From positions 1 through 37,212 of the IMG/VR virus record IMGVR_UViG_3300022935_000054: a stretch of DNA of 37,212 nucleotides. One strand, given 5' to 3'. The DNA comes from a virus. The notes beneath the pieces were generated by a model. It was not told the origin of the DNA and searched no databases. It was given only the letters and a program-made list of their open reading frames with translations. How positions within the stretch are numbered: position 1 is the stretch's first letter; each line of letters begins with the position of its first letter. The translations under genes and the position numbers were made by a program. Below, piece by piece: positions 12,001 through 17,978 of this stretch.

Positions 12001-13965
12001 ACTAGCAATGTACAAGTTATGAAAACTAAAATTATCTAAAGTTTGTGTTGTTTTAATATATCCAGAATTAATTTTTTTCGATTTGTTTTCAGCATTAACT
12101 TGATATGTAAACGAATCGTAGTCCCAATTAGATTGAAATTCAATATCACCACTGTTGTTTAAGTTTTGATAAGATATAGAAAAACCAAGTTCACTATCAA
12201 CCGGGCCTGTTCCAACTTTATATGATACTAAACTACTACCTTCAAAAGATGAAGTTTCATATTTGTCGGTGTTTGAAAAACTTACTCCGTCATCATCAAA
12301 TACATCAAACTTAGGTGATTGGTTTACTGAATTTTTAGTTTGGCTTTTGATCCAATTCTCGCCATCATAGTGATACATTAATCCGGCATTATTTTTTCCA
12401 AATCTAATAATTACACCTTCGCCTGGGTTTGTTTCTGTGTCATCGGCTTCAACTAGTGCTATTTGTGTATTATCAGCAGTATTGTTTGCTTGTATGACAA
12501 TTTTTTTAACAACAAAAATTTTATTTTTTACTAGCGGATCATTATCGGCAGTAAAAATAATTCTTGCTCCGTCAAAAACATCTACGTTATCGATATTATA
12601 ACCTGCTGTTCCTTCAATAGATGAAAAAACATCGGTAGTAAAATCATCAATAAAATCAACACTTTCTTTAGCTAACGCACAATGATTAATAAGTTGTATA
12701 TTTGAATTAAACTCAATAATAGGTCGTTTTGCTCTATTTGTTTCTGATGTTCTTGGTGCTACTTTGTTAATTTCAGCACTGTAATTAATAACATCTTTAT
12801 GGAACCATTTATTATAACGACTCCATGGATTTTTATCTTGACTTGATCTATTAATTGTAATATAGTCTTTGTTTGAAGGGAAACTTACAGCATCATCAAA
12901 GGGTAATTCATCCCAGCCGCCATCGTCAAATAAAACATCAACATCGTCATTTTTTACAGGTGGTAGATCGAGTTCTTGAAAACTTACCAACTTAATTGAT
13001 TCGCCTACGCCGTCAACTAACCAATCTCCTTCTGAATATTTTTCTGGAGTTACCTGTCCTGTAAAATTAACCTTTAAACCATTTGTAAATTTTATACCAT
13101 TAGAGCTTGTGTAATTTACTTTTCCTATTACATCTGTTTCAACATTAATTTTAGTATTTTCATCTATAGATGAAATTCTAAACATACCAACTCTATCAAT
13201 ATTATTTGAACTTTGATAGTATAACACATCTGGACTATTATTAGGTACAGTAAATGTTACTGTGCCAACTTCAATACCGTTATTTGTAACGCCATCGTTA
13301 TAATTTGCTATTGATCCTTGTGTTGGATTTCTTCTGATATAAAAAGGATCGCCAGGAGTATTAACATTAAAAATATATGTCTGACCTCTATATAGAGTTA
13401 GACCAGGATTAGGTGTTAGTCCGTCGGGGAAAAATATAAATTCGTTTTCGCCTTGGCTTCTAACCCTATACTCTGAAATAATATCTTGGCCTTGACCACT
13501 AACACTGACAGCATCAGGACCTTGCGGCAACCAATAGTATTCTCTATAGTTAATAAACTTGTCCCAATTAATAGGAGGATTCCAACTATAACTTCTTAAT
13601 CCTGTAGTTAGGTCGTCTCTTTCGTTATTGTTGTTAAAAAACTTTAATTGGTTTTTTACATCAATATAATCGTAGAAACTATTAACAGATAAATTTTCTT
13701 TATCTCTAATAACTACACCAGGTTCTAATTGATAAGCATGCCTTAAAGATTCTTCTTTGTCGATATAGATGTCTTTACTGTTATAGGTTCTTCCGTAATT
13801 ACGACCTATATAACCTGAAATTCTATCAAGTGTGCCAGGTTGTACTAAAGGATCTAGTGCGGCACTTAAAAACTTTCTGTTTGTTGAAGATTTAAAAATC
13901 TCTGGCAGTAAGTTATAAGTTTCTCTAACAGGTAATTCACTCTGTTTGAATATTTTCTTATCCAT
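1..13965 (-). CDS. Giant modular tail/baseplate fibre-like structural protein (partial, 3' end outside window)
   Basis: The frame is open from an ATG at 13965 to base 1: 4655 codons with no stop, so the protein exceeds 500 kDa. The ATG shares one base with the gp6 stop (TAATG), which suggests translational coupling. Residues about 1-150 (MDKKIFKQSELPVRETYNLL, then NRKFLSAALDPLVQPGTLD and WDKFINYREYYWLPQGP) resemble the N-terminus of large structural proteins of marine T4-like phages. CBM5/12-like segments (W..Y..GD.V..G..Y) lie near residues 1418, 1676, 2174, 2466, 2730 and 2844. FG-GAP type propeller strands (FGYKVTLSADGNTLFVGAP and relatives) lie at about 2150-3080. Glycine-rich repeats lie near 3503 and 3870, and fibre-type repeats follow from about 3964. 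Its place directly after gp6 is that of T4 gene 7. I infer a baseplate-attached, probably receptor-binding, protein. The exact role is unknown. Confidence 0.85.
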   Translation of the reverse strand, partial: MDKKIFKQSELPVRETYNLLPEIFKSSTNRKFLSAALDPLVQPGTLDRISGYIGRNYGRTYNSKDIYIDKEESLRHAYQLEPGVVIRDKENLSVNSFYDYIDVKNQLKFFNNNNERDDLTTGLRSYSWNPPINWDKFINYREYYWLPQGPDAVSVSGQGQDIISEYRVRSQGENEFIFFPDGLTPNPGLTLYRGQTYIFNVNTPGDPFYIRRNPTQGSIANYNDGVTNNGIEVGTVTFTVPNNSPDVLYYQSSNNIDRVGMFRISSIDENTKINVETDVIGKVNYTSSNGIKFTNGLKVNFTGQVTPEKYSEGDWLVDGVGESIKLVSFQELDLPPVKNDDVDVLFDDGGWDELPFDDAVSFPSNKDYITINRSSQDKNPWSRYNKWFHKDVINYSAEINKVAPRTSETNRAKRPIIEFNSNIQLINHCALAKESVDFIDDFTTDVFSSIEGTAGYNIDNVDVFDGARIIFTADNDPLVKNKIFVVKKIVIQANNTADNTQIALVEADDTETNPGEGVIIRFGKNNAGLMYHYDGENWIKSQTKNSVNQSPKFDVFDDDGVSFSNTDKYETSSFEGSSLVSYKVGTGPVDSELGFSISYQNLNNSGDIEFQSNWDYDSFTYQVNAENKSKKINSGYIKTTQTLDNFSFHNLYIASDPVFDQGIVQAFTLEQDSNEVTFSNVDWSKSNNPKLYFYKNGEFIRDTFTVVSTIEGKRTFSFDTIDFSAGDTVTLKVFSDDEPNLGFYEFPKNLERNPLNQELNSFTLGQATDHLRSMVDYTDEFSGKFPGESNLRDLAGYQHRGQRFLKYISVAATSLPLLCDKNINIVKSLRYAAREYENYKSNILKLSITLPFDGENVVSFLDTIISKISGVKPETNPYSNSDMIGSGANKTTKYTVEDTGIKTFSLTEKFDLETASTKAVYLYIDNVQLVHGVDYVFDSEFSFVRITRDLNEGELLEIKEFYSTSFTFIPETPTSLGLTKSWVPRIFVDNTFAKPQKLIRGHDGSLTVAYDDFRDELVLEFEKRIYNNIKQKYNPEILDIDSLFGGYENTGTFTKKQVDDILELEFLRWPLVKNIDIYENAYHDPENQFTWTYNQNLDILREQKMPAHWRGIYQYLYDTQTPHTAPWEMLGFTEKPSWWEDEYGQAPYTSNNLLLWEDLRDGIIRHGERAGTHKRYIRPRLLEFLPVDKDGNLLTPLESDSIIDYSTDYTADFSFGDISPVEHAWRRSSVYPYAQIIAACLLRPFETISLNLDRNIFKKNNVGQLVSKTTNTFLTNDDIIRAVNSTSRSDGLVCFVVNYLKSNAKTKQDIIDLYENLDIQLSTRMKGFVDKAQQQYLLDSKNPQSTQTGIFVPTENYEIFFNSSSPQFTTRYSGVLIERVAGGYKVSGYDQLNSIFNYFSFFAQQNDPVLDVGGVSEGFVDWSAESFYSKGTLVRNQNQFFRAIQAHTSGEIFEANFWTAIDNVPITGGARAIKRTKFNEVDTLTLNYDHVFGNIQEVVDFLLGYGAFLNSQGMVFDQYNEELGVVQNWETSVKEFLFWTTHNWAVGSILSVSPGATLLRFQNIGSVADNILDSFYDYNILKADGTKIDATDIDVYRGINELLISPQDNTQGIYFAEINYIQKEHVTIFDDKTVFNDVLFDKGPGYRQERIKSKGFRTVDWDGNYTSPGFIFDRVNISSWKKFTDYKIGDIVQFKEFYYVSKKFQKGTDKFDRSYWDLLDNLPESGLVPNFDYRISQIEDYYETSIEGIDSKQKELARHTVGFQPREYLQEIAEDTVSQFKLYQGFSREKGSNNAIKKVFDKVSEIDDDKIVLDEEWAFRLGSIGGTDQINEVEFDLKVSDFKLNPQPVLLNGSEFSVVDFQNYILLNDNDYQLANTSFKFPTKRFEVPVNSAGYIFSSDVQFIRNELTELLDNTVPFDNFKHGDNVWTTFEPGSWNVYRYVISNVSIYDVEAPDVDRLVLKCNRVHDFKVGQIVGITGVQGLNGFFQIAGVTLTDIIIAITGFREEPEVDESSFSFISYFESVRVASYEELVNKGFAKLPVGSKVFIDKNEDNGNWEVVERNKQYKVTQISEYGIAFPTGTGSAVSFVPELNQTIVGNPGAPVTTGDVIRDSAVVVYSDGESGLIPLQILTPKSGLQSAYLGAYAEVLTASKDGRWLVVGSPKASYIPSNYQEKFDPDANYEPGDTVLYAGKLYEAKVRVFGDGSSIDLSSEDWKPVELPQANPLGGELFLANKGYSRQGGVDIYEYSNGQWILRNSLVSPRQAHGENFGASVSIGKLEGIEGTSGDVTLTVNEIDAVGGIISVKSDGTSGLNDALFENVSGIDVSSSGINATFDITRSTGIPTYDVSVRTGGSGYTVGDRLYIQGTRVGGQPASGTSNNDIVIVVKAVDENGSILGADTFNNITGIVSTPVSETALFTVTKNKDVYNVRLRQDGAVKVQPGNGYKQRSIVRFNNFFYACIKDTNIDKGVWNSTSTYYEGDVVKFPANSSQYWNVLKTVTNVTPGTDATAYSSYETIFPDRSPEFWERVSGFPFNVKYIDDTNDPNFGTGNWVDWDEKDNSGNLITYTTGTVIVIPGNTVGGLSPENDITIRVNQVTDDGQVGPFPTKREGEIQFFSYTGTAAIGIEFTGTPASGSGTFLDVSPEDVSNPGTGAIFNVERKDGAYNTTISVAGSGYVIGDQIKILGTSIGAVDESYYMAVSAPGSRDDRGKVYLYTYNGYKWTLLQDTSFVGLFDINRSYVSGSIVWYGSGYYKANEFFTADGVTTPDISDSWDETNTVNRDIVPNVYAYVDDGSSFEQGTADEQVENIDIGDKFGSSISMTDDGNVLVSSAPYADTSNFESYRGVWRATETYVQGDVVRRNNKYYELDSDSSLTSIDDAPEVDNKWVVVQNTGMPRTGVVFVYKKNANKVYEFVQQINKNDVSSLNPGDVFGYKVTLSADGNTLFVGAPNEDKNERDQGSVFVFNWSQNKFVLNQKIQSNTNDFDERFGSNISVSPDGKTLAVSAEGAQTFETTTFDTDQTKFDREITGFADPLGTTGKVFVFNEYGGKWVLGEIFEDDLSFNEDFGRSIATSNNTIIVGSPKYLSEDPAFSEVVIGRIQKYEKQEGIQPWTVIRNQTNQVDVSKIRNLAAYEKETYTKIADIDVVDSYKGKILGIVEQNIDFKTPFDPAVYTESNNEELTTKDESQHWTDKQVGKIWWDTSKVKYLVYEQSDVVFRNGNWNSTAQGSSIDVYQWVESTLRPSQYASLTNSDDPTITGTPLHPDDSVFSIKEKVDPISGNISETRFYFWVKDKQDIEINSPKTLAASQVSDYISNPENAGVPFAYIVDNDKLTISNLKSLLDYDEFSVNIQFYKNSQDVNLIHNEYVLATEESKQDPNNDLERKWIDSLVGSDILGNQIPDPNLSDKNKYGTASRPRQTIFVNRNKAVEQTIDFINEALYTLPLADEIDYEFLNMIDKEPSEVKNLYDVKINTEAELRFQTTSTIKDAKLSVNVINGHVNTIEIDDPGFGYRRAPLITITGTGEGATAEATIDSFGRITSVTVTNNGKKYLTANAIVRPYSVLVQSDSTVDGFWSIYAWSVREQQFSRVATQEFDTTKYWETIDWWSEGFSEDSRIKETLPGLYAENEVTLDEGELLRLDDFGSGGWAVLQRTDKDPKIKGKFNLVGRENGTLRIINKFYNTETESVGYDKTQTYDSNRYDTSAAKEFRNILNAMKYNVFIDELDGYWNKLFFVNIHYVFSEQLYVDWAFKTSFLNAIHNVGYLKQKLNFRSDNLAAYQAYIEEVKPYRTKIRNFTSRYQNIEDTNSNVSDFDLPPYYNIDTNTINPVKLGDTQIDLKPWNEWFNNYKFEVTDIILTDQGSTYSSVPQVIISGGGGTGAKAKAYISNRKVTKIVLTDFGSGYTSVPTVEIVGGVGTQTQFSAKAVARIGNSKARLFHNTIKFDRYSKTPTFKSYSSNERFIETETFTGTGRLTTFDLKYPSTLDKSAITVFVDSQQQFVSDYNITLYTKVINDITVLKGRLTLLTAAPDGSVITIKYEKNDEILDSLNRIDKYYKPTDGMLGIDKTIPDDGSEITTDYSQLVTGMDYGGVIVQGATFDVGAGWDALPWFTEGWDTAESNSKDFYIAADDSTHEFVLPEVPESGKIYNIYIRRKGETKTTRLDDPNYGTSNQTNDDAIMTSFVGDGSTNVITIPIPDEGIYVNDGDVLIFRPVESDGSLDIQSANYLDAEVSGGTLLGATPYSTATGILPEEIVIDGEKFISPEQVPAPEENVPGQVLESLSIRVFHTDRFGAPSVLSRIYTADGTETVYKIDQHILENSNLLVFVNKTKQEIDVDYTIDYNNNQIRFITAPNNTDIIEVFSLGVGGVELLDVREYNGDGQTRYFLTGAPFESTGKVFATIDGVATNVGFVNSNGVVNQTDNTLVEFGKPPKTNSLIQIVVLSEESGQAESIVRINEERITLTPGTKTYPIQFFETLGSRDDSNIIVEYNGSLLRSVDSTYYVYQDNDTINLNDDPVIGSGTIVPTQIKVFLNGEPLRDALDYNFDGANNSITLIVDANKGDIVQVENLKDSNYEIVNGNIVFSPLYVIQAGDYIDVTWFTRYTEVDIVRDVYTGNQNSYKLQRSINNISNVWVYKNGVRLTPNIDFYVGGANN

Positions 13966-16900
13966 TAATTTTTACTCGTCTTAGTTATAACCTGTGAGTT
14001 GAGCAAATTAAGTTCAGTTGCTGTAATTGTGTCTACAATTTGAATATCATCAACTGTTGCTGCACTTACTAGGATTTCATCTGGTCGAGATTGTATCTCA
14101 CTTAAACTTCCGTATGCTTGATCTTCTTGTTTTGGAACCATTACAATGTTACTAATTTCTGGAGAATTAGCCTGGATAATATATGCTAGTAGTTCACTTG
14201 AATAAAACTTATCACCAAAGTCCCAATTTTCAATTGAAAAATAATTTGCTATTGTTACAACAATTTTAACTTTTAAATCATTATCGTTAACTACCATATT
14301 TTTGTTCTTTACAACTTTAAATGTTGTTTGAAATTCTGTTGGCGCTTTTGTACCAAATAATGGAAAATATGTTACAGGATGATAAACAATTTCATCACTA
14401 ATAGTTTTTAAATCACTTAGTTCTGATCCAAATTGAATTCTTAAACTTTCAGGTGTAGGTTCTTCAGGAGCAGATGCTGATGCTCCTATTAGGAATTTTC
14501 TATAGTTAATATCATAGTTTCTAATCAATAGATATACATCAATTATATTACTGGAACTTGGATCAATTCTTCTGCTACTACTAGCATTATGAATATACTG
14601 GAACTTAAGACCGCTACGTCCAACATAAGCAACATAGCTCGGCTCAAGAATAAATGTTCTGGTAATTAAATCAACTCTTTTAACAAAATTTTCTGCTTGA
14701 TCATAAAAATATATTAATTGATTATGTTCATAATCATTAACACTTGTATTAACTTCTTTGTCTTTGATTAATACAGTATTGGTATCATTATTAATAAATT
14801 CTAACTGTGTAAACCCAAAATTATCAGTTGATTTTTTAAAGAACAAATATTTGTCTGTTAGATCTGTTCCTACAATATCATCAAAACTATCAGGATTATC
14901 AATTACTCCATCATCGTCTGTGTCAAAAAATGTTATCTTAACACTTTCAGTACTTTGATATCCATCTTCAAATCTAACACTATCAAAAATTTCAAATGAA
15001 ACATCATTTTTTAGAGTTTTATCTTGATCAATAATAGCAGTAACATCGTCTGCTGTAAAATCAGGGTTTGTTGTTTTTAGTTCAACAATCTGAGTCGCTA
15101 GGTCAGCGGCCGAAATTTCTTTTCCTTCTGGAGTACTATTAATGTCTAAAACTTTAATTTGATCTTTAATTACTGTTCTTTTCTTACTGTCATAAATTTT
15201 TTCTGATCTATCAAAATAAAATCTATTTTGTTCTACACTACTAAAGATGTAATCAGTGCCACGCACTCTTACTCTAAATTCATCACCGTCATATACAAAT
15301 GCTAATAACCAACTAGCATCAGCGTTAGTATTTGTAGCATCGCCTGCTTGACCTAAACTAAAATCACTTGCTAAATCAATATTAGTACTAGAAATAACTT
15401 TCCATGATCTAGTTTCAATATCATATCTTAGACCAAATGTTTGACTCGAAAAACTAAGATTTAGTATTTCTGTTTCTATATCTGTAGGTAAATTATTAAC
15501 AAATTTAGGAACAACTTGTGATGGAATAGCCTCTGATGGAATAGGATCCGATAATGTAATTGGTCCTGTTCCATTAGATAGGTTTCCTTTGCCTGCGTTT
15601 GTGCCATCACCTACAACCCTAACTACTTTTGACCATAGATATTTTTTATGAGTTTTATCTGTAGGATCGTATGTTACAAGTTCACCGTCTTTAAATGCTT
15701 GTGTAGTTAACGGTGGTAAAAATTTAATTAAACTGCCTGCTTCTATAAAACGCAAGTTGCTTGAAGTGTATATGCCAACCTTAATCGGAAATTCATCAAA
15801 TATGTTTCCAAAGTAACCTGTAGAAGCGTTAGCATCGGTAGTTGAACGTAACCACTTAACACTTACATCACTAGTAAAGATTTTATCAAAATTTGTAATG
15901 TAAAAATTATATGTTTGTGAATCTTCAATAGCAGGTTCGATTGTATTTCTAATATAATTTAATACAATATTTTTATTGGTAAATGTATAACTGAAATTTC
16001 TTTCAGTATCGGTTCTATAAATTAAACCATCATCGGCAAAAACATTAACCATGGAATATTTTCCACTAGCATCAACAATATCAAAATTTCTACTAATACC
16101 ACTAGATGTTCTGTTAATTGCTTTTACTTTTAAAATTTCTTGTGAACTACTTAACGGAGCAAGATTATAATCTTCTCCAGTAACCATTCTATTTTGTGTA
16201 TAATATTGAGCCGGTGCTTTTGTTCTAATTGATTCTACGTCTTCTGACGGAGCACTATTATCTACTGTATACTGTAGATTCATTGTAAGTGTAAGTGTAT
16301 GTGTTACACCTAACGCATTTTCGTATTGAATATCAATACCGACATTTCTCATATCTCTTGGAGATATGCTATAACTAGAACCTATAGAGGTTCTAAAATA
16401 ACATCTAAATGTTCCTTGTGGAAGATTTCCAAATGTTCCGTCCGAAAATAGCAAATCAACTGTGTCGTTTTCTTGTGTAATAACAGTATAGATATTTTTT
16501 TGATTTCCAGTTAGACTGTTATAAATGATATTGTTGCCTTCAACAGAATCAACCTTTGTCCATAGTGTTTGAGGATTATCATTCGAATCTAATTGATATA
16601 ACCAAACATCACTATTGTTAATGCCTGGTGTTGTAATTGACACTTGTTCATTAACAGTTGGCTGTATTACTTGGAATTCAGCACTTTCGAGTGTTCCTTG
16701 TTTAAACATCATAAAGAAACCGGTATTAGCACTTGCGTTACCTCTGCCATCTTGTCTGTATATAAATCCTAATTTATTACCAGGTAGAGGAGTTTCTTCA
16801 TATATGTAATCATAGTTTAAAATAGATGTACTTGGAATTTCATAACGCATAGATCTTCCTGCTGTTGTTTTTGAATAATTAAACAGCGGAATAGCAGTAT

Positions 16901-17477
16901 TTGTACTATTAAATCTATATTGATCTGTTTTTATTCCATCAATAACTTTAGAACCTTGATCTTTACCAAACTCAGTATTGGTTATCATTGATGCGTTTAA
17001 AATCGCAATAAATTGTTCAAACCAATTGGGGTTTGTAGGATCATTCCATTGTATTGTTTGTCCTGCTAGATTAAGACCATTGCTATCAGTTAACTGTTCT
17101 GTTGTAGACACAGAAGTAATTTTCAGTAAACCGTTTGCTCCAACATTACGTTTAGCATTGTAAGAAAGCATACGAGCAATACGTAATACACTTTCTTTGC
17201 GACTTGCTAGTTCAATGAAATTTTCTCTACTGTTTAGATCAAGCCTAAACGATAAACTTTGTCCTAAGAAAGCAATTAAATCAATTAGAGCAACATACTC
17301 TGAGCTTTCTATAAAATCGTTAAAATCTTCTGGATAATTTTCACGCAGATAATCTACCATAACACGACGTAGATTTTCAAAGTCGTAAGATTTAAAATCA
17401 GCATTACGGAACGTCTGATAGATACGTGTCCAGTCTTCCGCAAGTATTAAATTATTTTGTCTTGTTGTAGTTGTCAT
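13965..17477 (-). CDS. 6: Baseplate wedge protein gp6 (baseplate J-like family)
   Basis: This 1170-aa protein is a homologue of T4 gp6, the wedge protein whose ring forms the inner baseplate around the hub. The N-terminus carries the family signature: a DYLRENYPEDFNDF segment, then ALIDLIAFLGQSLSFRLDLN and SRENFIELASRKESVLRIAR (residues about 47-105). The C-terminal part has YHPVTYFPLFGTKAPTEFQT and NYFSIENWDFGDKFYSSELL, also typical of gp6. It is much longer than T4 gp6 (about 660 aa); the extra length is in the middle, as in marine relatives. A 56-nt gap separates it from gp25, with an AAGG about 13 nt before the ATG. Its stop overlaps the giant gene's start by one base. The family call is firm; the central insert is uncharacterised. 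Confidence 0.93.
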   Translation of the reverse strand: MTTTTRQNNLILAEDWTRIYQTFRNADFKSYDFENLRRVMVDYLRENYPEDFNDFIESSEYVALIDLIAFLGQSLSFRLDLNSRENFIELASRKESVLRIARMLSYNAKRNVGANGLLKITSVSTTEQLTDSNGLNLAGQTIQWNDPTNPNWFEQFIAILNASMITNTEFGKDQGSKVIDGIKTDQYRFNSTNTAIPLFNYSKTTAGRSMRYEIPSTSILNYDYIYEETPLPGNKLGFIYRQDGRGNASANTGFFMMFKQGTLESAEFQVIQPTVNEQVSITTPGINNSDVWLYQLDSNDNPQTLWTKVDSVEGNNIIYNSLTGNQKNIYTVITQENDTVDLLFSDGTFGNLPQGTFRCYFRTSIGSSYSISPRDMRNVGIDIQYENALGVTHTLTLTMNLQYTVDNSAPSEDVESIRTKAPAQYYTQNRMVTGEDYNLAPLSSSQEILKVKAINRTSSGISRNFDIVDASGKYSMVNVFADDGLIYRTDTERNFSYTFTNKNIVLNYIRNTIEPAIEDSQTYNFYITNFDKIFTSDVSVKWLRSTTDANASTGYFGNIFDEFPIKVGIYTSSNLRFIEAGSLIKFLPPLTTQAFKDGELVTYDPTDKTHKKYLWSKVVRVVGDGTNAGKGNLSNGTGPITLSDPIPSEAIPSQVVPKFVNNLPTDIETEILNLSFSSQTFGLRYDIETRSWKVISSTNIDLASDFSLGQAGDATNTNADASWLLAFVYDGDEFRVRVRGTDYIFSSVEQNRFYFDRSEKIYDSKKRTVIKDQIKVLDINSTPEGKEISAADLATQIVELKTTNPDFTADDVTAIIDQDKTLKNDVSFEIFDSVRFEDGYQSTESVKITFFDTDDDGVIDNPDSFDDIVGTDLTDKYLFFKKSTDNFGFTQLEFINNDTNTVLIKDKEVNTSVNDYEHNQLIYFYDQAENFVKRVDLITRTFILEPSYVAYVGRSGLKFQYIHNASSSRRIDPSSSNIIDVYLLIRNYDINYRKFLIGASASAPEEPTPESLRIQFGSELSDLKTISDEIVYHPVTYFPLFGTKAPTEFQTTFKVVKNKNMVVNDNDLKVKIVVTIANYFSIENWDFGDKFYSSELLAYIIQANSPEISNIVMVPKQEDQAYGSLSEIQSRPDEILVSAATVDDIQIVDTITATELNLLNSQVITKTSKN

Positions 17478-17533
17478 CTTTGTTTGTTACCTTATACACT
17501 ATTTACCGTAGATAAAAAACTGCGCATTTTATT

Positions 17534-17977
17534 TTAACGTTCTTCTGTTCTCTTATCAAAACGTATTTTCAACTGCTCAGTAGCGTTAAAATGTAAGTAT
17601 TCTAGATCTACTTCTAGCATAATACCTTGATCTGTTGGATCAACAGATACGTTCCTTGCCTTAACTCGAGGATCTCTGTTTATAATCTCTTCAACGTCTT
17701 TTATAATAAGATCAACATTTGTCTGGGTCATTGGTTCGAATATCATATCCCATATGATTGTACCAAATTCAGGAAGTTGTAGTTTTTCGCCTTTTCTAAT
17801 ATGAAAGTGATTTAGAATATCTTGTTTAACTAGATCTAAATCATACTGCTTAAAACTGTTTCCTTTATTTCTAGAATTAAATCCTTTATATCTAAACTGA
17901 GATCCTTCAGCTGATACAGATCCTGTACTTGCTTGTACAGTCTGTACTTTTTGTTGGTTGTATATCTTTCTAGCCAT
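17534..17977 (-). CDS. 25: Baseplate wedge protein gp25
   Basis: This 147-aa protein is of the gp25/GPW family, the sheath-initiator wedge component that contacts gp6 and the first sheath ring. T4 gp25 is about 132 aa. The core reads DLDLVKQDILNHFHIRKGEK, then LPEFGTIIWDMIFEPMTQTN (residues about 47-87), including the characteristic G(T)..W...FEP segment. A beta-rich tail follows, ending QLKIRFDKRTEER. The first ~30 residues are Q/S/G-rich and probably flexible. It lies 1 nt after the gp5 stop, and a strong Shine-Dalgarno (GGAGG) lies within the last codons of gp5, so the two are co-translated. Order gp5-gp25-gp6 matches marine T4-like phages. Confidence 0.93.
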   Translation of the reverse strand: MARKIYNQQKVQTVQASTGSVSAEGSQFRYKGFNSRNKGNSFKQYDLDLVKQDILNHFHIRKGEKLQLPEFGTIIWDMIFEPMTQTNVDLIIKDVEEIINRDPRVKARNVSVDPTDQGIMLEVDLEYLHFNATEQLKIRFDKRTEER

Positions 17978-17978
17978 A

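Noticed and set aside
16000-16760. TATAAATT and TATAAATC on the plus strand inside gp6
   Set aside because: One mismatch each, inside a gene and pointing against it with no gene downstream; expected by chance in AT-rich DNA.
17478-17533. Possible late promoter (GGTAAATA on the minus strand) before gp6
   Set aside because: Two mismatches to TATAAATA and only about 20 nt from the ATG; the gene is already served by the operon upstream.
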